The notes under the pieces: generated by a model
The model's database searches: none
Told to the model about the DNA's origin: nothing
The model's input: only the letters and a program-made list of their open reading frames with translations
Origin: Thiotrichales bacterium
GTDB lineage: Bacteria > Pseudomonadota > Gammaproteobacteria > Thiomicrospirales > Thiomicrospiraceae
DNA: 5,848 nt
Reading direction: 5' to 3'
Assembly (NCBI GenBank): GCA_027036095.1
Contig: JALVTA010000159.1
Coordinates: 1-5,848, forward strand
Made by a program: the position numbers and the translations under genes
Shown here: piece by piece, positions 4,494 through 5,848 of the stretch
Position numbering within the stretch: position 1 is the first letter of the stretch
Layout of the letters: each line of letters starts with the position of its first letter

Positions 4494-5848
4494 ATGGCCG
4501 AGCAGCCTGACACCTCCTCTCCTGAACAACCGAAGGTCGATCCGATCAACACGCTGATCGACCGGCTCAGCAGCCTGTCCGTCGCCAAGCAGATCAGCCT
4601 GCTGATCTCCATCGCTGCCGTGGTGGCGCTGACCGTGGGGCTGTTTCTGTGGTCGGGAAAAAGCGATTACACGCTGCTGTTCGGCAGCATGGACGCCAAG
4701 GAGATGCAGGAGGTCATCGAGTACCTCGATACCAATCAGATCGACTACAAGCTCGACCCCAGGACCGGTGCCATTCTGGTTCCACGCGACAAGGTCTATG
4801 CGCTGCGGCTCAAGCTGGCCGCGGCCGGTCTGCCCAAATCCGCGCCCAGCGGCTATCAGATCCTTGATCAGGATCAGGGCTTCGGCATCTCTCAGTTCCG
4901 CGAGACGACACGCTACAAGCGGGCCCTGGAAGGAGAGCTGGCCAAGTCCATTCAGTCCATCGATGCCATCGCCAGCGCCAAAGTGATGCTGGGGCTGCCC
5001 AAGCGCTCGGTCTTCGTGCGCAAGCAGCAGGAGCCCACCGCCTCCGTGGTGGTGCGCCTGCGTCCGGGGCGCACGCTCAGTGACGAGCAGGTCAACGCCA
5101 TCGTCTATCTGGTGGCCTCCTCGGTGCCCAACCTCAAGCCCAAGAATGTCACCGTGGTGGATCAGCACGGCAATCTGCTCTCCGACAACCAGGGGCGGGA
5201 CATGCGCGTCAGTCTCAAGCGGCTGGACTATACCCGCACCATTGAGGACACCCTGTCCAAGCGCATCGTGGACGTGCTGGCGCCCATCGTGGGCGGTCCG
5301 AGTCGGGTACGGGCGCAGGTCACCGCCGAGGTGGACTTCACCCAGCAGGAGACTACACGCGAGAACTACGAACCGGATCCCATGGCGATCCGCTCCGAGC
5401 AGCTGATCAAGGAGGTGGATCGGGACAAGGCACCGGCCGGCATTCCGGGGGCGCTGACCAACCAGCCGCCCCGGGCCGGCATTGCGCCGGAGACCGGCTA
5501 CACCGGTGCAGGAGGCGAGGGCGCGGATGCGAAGAAATTCAAGTCCAAGACCACGCGCAACTACGAGCTGGATCGCACCATCAGCCATATCAAGTCCGAT
5601 CTGGGCACGCTCAAGCGTCTGTCCGTGGCCGTAGTCATTGACGATCGCACGGAGGTGGATTCCAAGACGGGCGAGATCAAGAAAGTGCCGTGGGATCAGA
5701 AGGATATTGAGCGGTTCCGGAAACTGGTCAGTGACGCCGTGGCGCTCAATCCGGCGCGGGGCGACAGCCTGAGCGTGGTCAATGCCTCTTTCGTCAAGGC
5801 AGCCGAAGGGGACGAAAGCTATCCCTTCTGGCAGGAGCCGTGGTTCAT
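4494..5848 (+). CDS. fliF: FliF flagellar MS-ring protein, N-terminal 451 residues (runs off the right edge)
   Basis: The frame stays open from ATG 4494 to the window end, giving 451 complete codons of a protein usually about 550-600 aa. FliF forms the membrane MS ring on which the flagellar motor and export gate are built. The first transmembrane helix is at about 34-53 (ISLLISIAAVVALTVGLFLW), after a short cytoplasmic N terminus. The periplasmic ring-building motifs follow: RBM1 (about 57-110, starting SDYTLLFGSMD), RBM2 (about 125-225, with the GFGISQFRETTRYKRALEGEL core) and RBM3 (about 230-435). RBM3 is split by a Gly/Pro-rich loop at about 310-348, as expected for the beta-collar insertion. 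The last visible residues (YPFWQEPWF) come just before the second membrane helix. AGGG at 4483-4486 gives a ribosome binding site seven nt upstream, and an in-frame TGA at 4479-4481 fixes the start. Confidence 0.96.
   Translation, partial: MAEQPDTSSPEQPKVDPINTLIDRLSSLSVAKQISLLISIAAVVALTVGLFLWSGKSDYTLLFGSMDAKEMQEVIEYLDTNQIDYKLDPRTGAILVPRDKVYALRLKLAAAGLPKSAPSGYQILDQDQGFGISQFRETTRYKRALEGELAKSIQSIDAIASAKVMLGLPKRSVFVRKQQEPTASVVVRLRPGRTLSDEQVNAIVYLVASSVPNLKPKNVTVVDQHGNLLSDNQGRDMRVSLKRLDYTRTIEDTLSKRIVDVLAPIVGGPSRVRAQVTAEVDFTQQETTRENYEPDPMAIRSEQLIKEVDRDKAPAGIPGALTNQPPRAGIAPETGYTGAGGEGADAKKFKSKTTRNYELDRTISHIKSDLGTLKRLSVAVVIDDRTEVDSKTGEIKKVPWDQKDIERFRKLVSDAVALNPARGDSLSVVNASFVKAAEGDESYPFWQEPWF

Noticed and set aside
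4365..5588. 407-codon open frame on the minus strand opposite fliE/fliF
   Set aside because: It is an antisense shadow of fliF, whose + strand product has a clear membrane helix and ring-building motifs. The shadow has a Gly/His/Leu-rich composition with no domain and no ribosome binding site that I could identify.

Overview
The window is a segment of a polar-flagellum gene cluster from a moderately high-GC gammaproteobacterium. The gene order fliS, fliT-like, fleQ, fleS, fleR, fliE, fliF, all on the + strand, matches the Pseudomonas-type cluster. FleQ/FleS/FleR as regulators, instead of FlhDC, also point to that lineage. I cannot place the genus from sequence alone. There are no RNA genes, insertion sequences, CRISPR arrays or integration signatures. 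The whole window is accounted for by six complete or near-complete genes plus the tail of fliS.

Layout. 1-395: end of fliS, then a small FliT-like chaperone gene overlapping it by 4 nt. 396-465: a very dense 70-nt control region with a near-consensus sigma70 promoter, a possible FleQ box over its -35, and a 10-bp intrinsic-terminator hairpin whose 3' arm also carries the fleQ ribosome binding site. 466-4089: fleQ, fleS and fleR, with overlapping ends (11 nt and 4 nt), forming one translationally coupled regulatory operon. 4090-4145: a short gap with a near-perfect sigma54 (-24/-12) promoter. 4146-5848: fliE and the first 451 codons of fliF, which runs off the right edge.

How the genes work together. 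FleQ is the sigma54 activator at the top of the flagellar cascade. FleS (PAS histidine kinase) and FleR (response regulator of the sigma54-activator class) form the next tier. FliE and FliF build the MS ring and its junction with the rod. FliS and FliT are export chaperones for filament and cap subunits.

The most unusual part is fleQ. The encoded protein (366 aa) begins directly at the AAA+ domain and lacks the N-terminal FleQ/receiver-like domain. By my recalled alignment it also lacks every residue that P. aeruginosa FleQ uses to bind c-di-GMP. The AAA+ motor, GAFTGA sigma54-contact loop and DNA-binding helix-turn-helix are intact. This suggests a form freed from the usual c-di-GMP control, whose activity may be set instead by how much is made. 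The promoter, terminator and masked ribosome binding site packed in front of it would suit such control. That link is inference.
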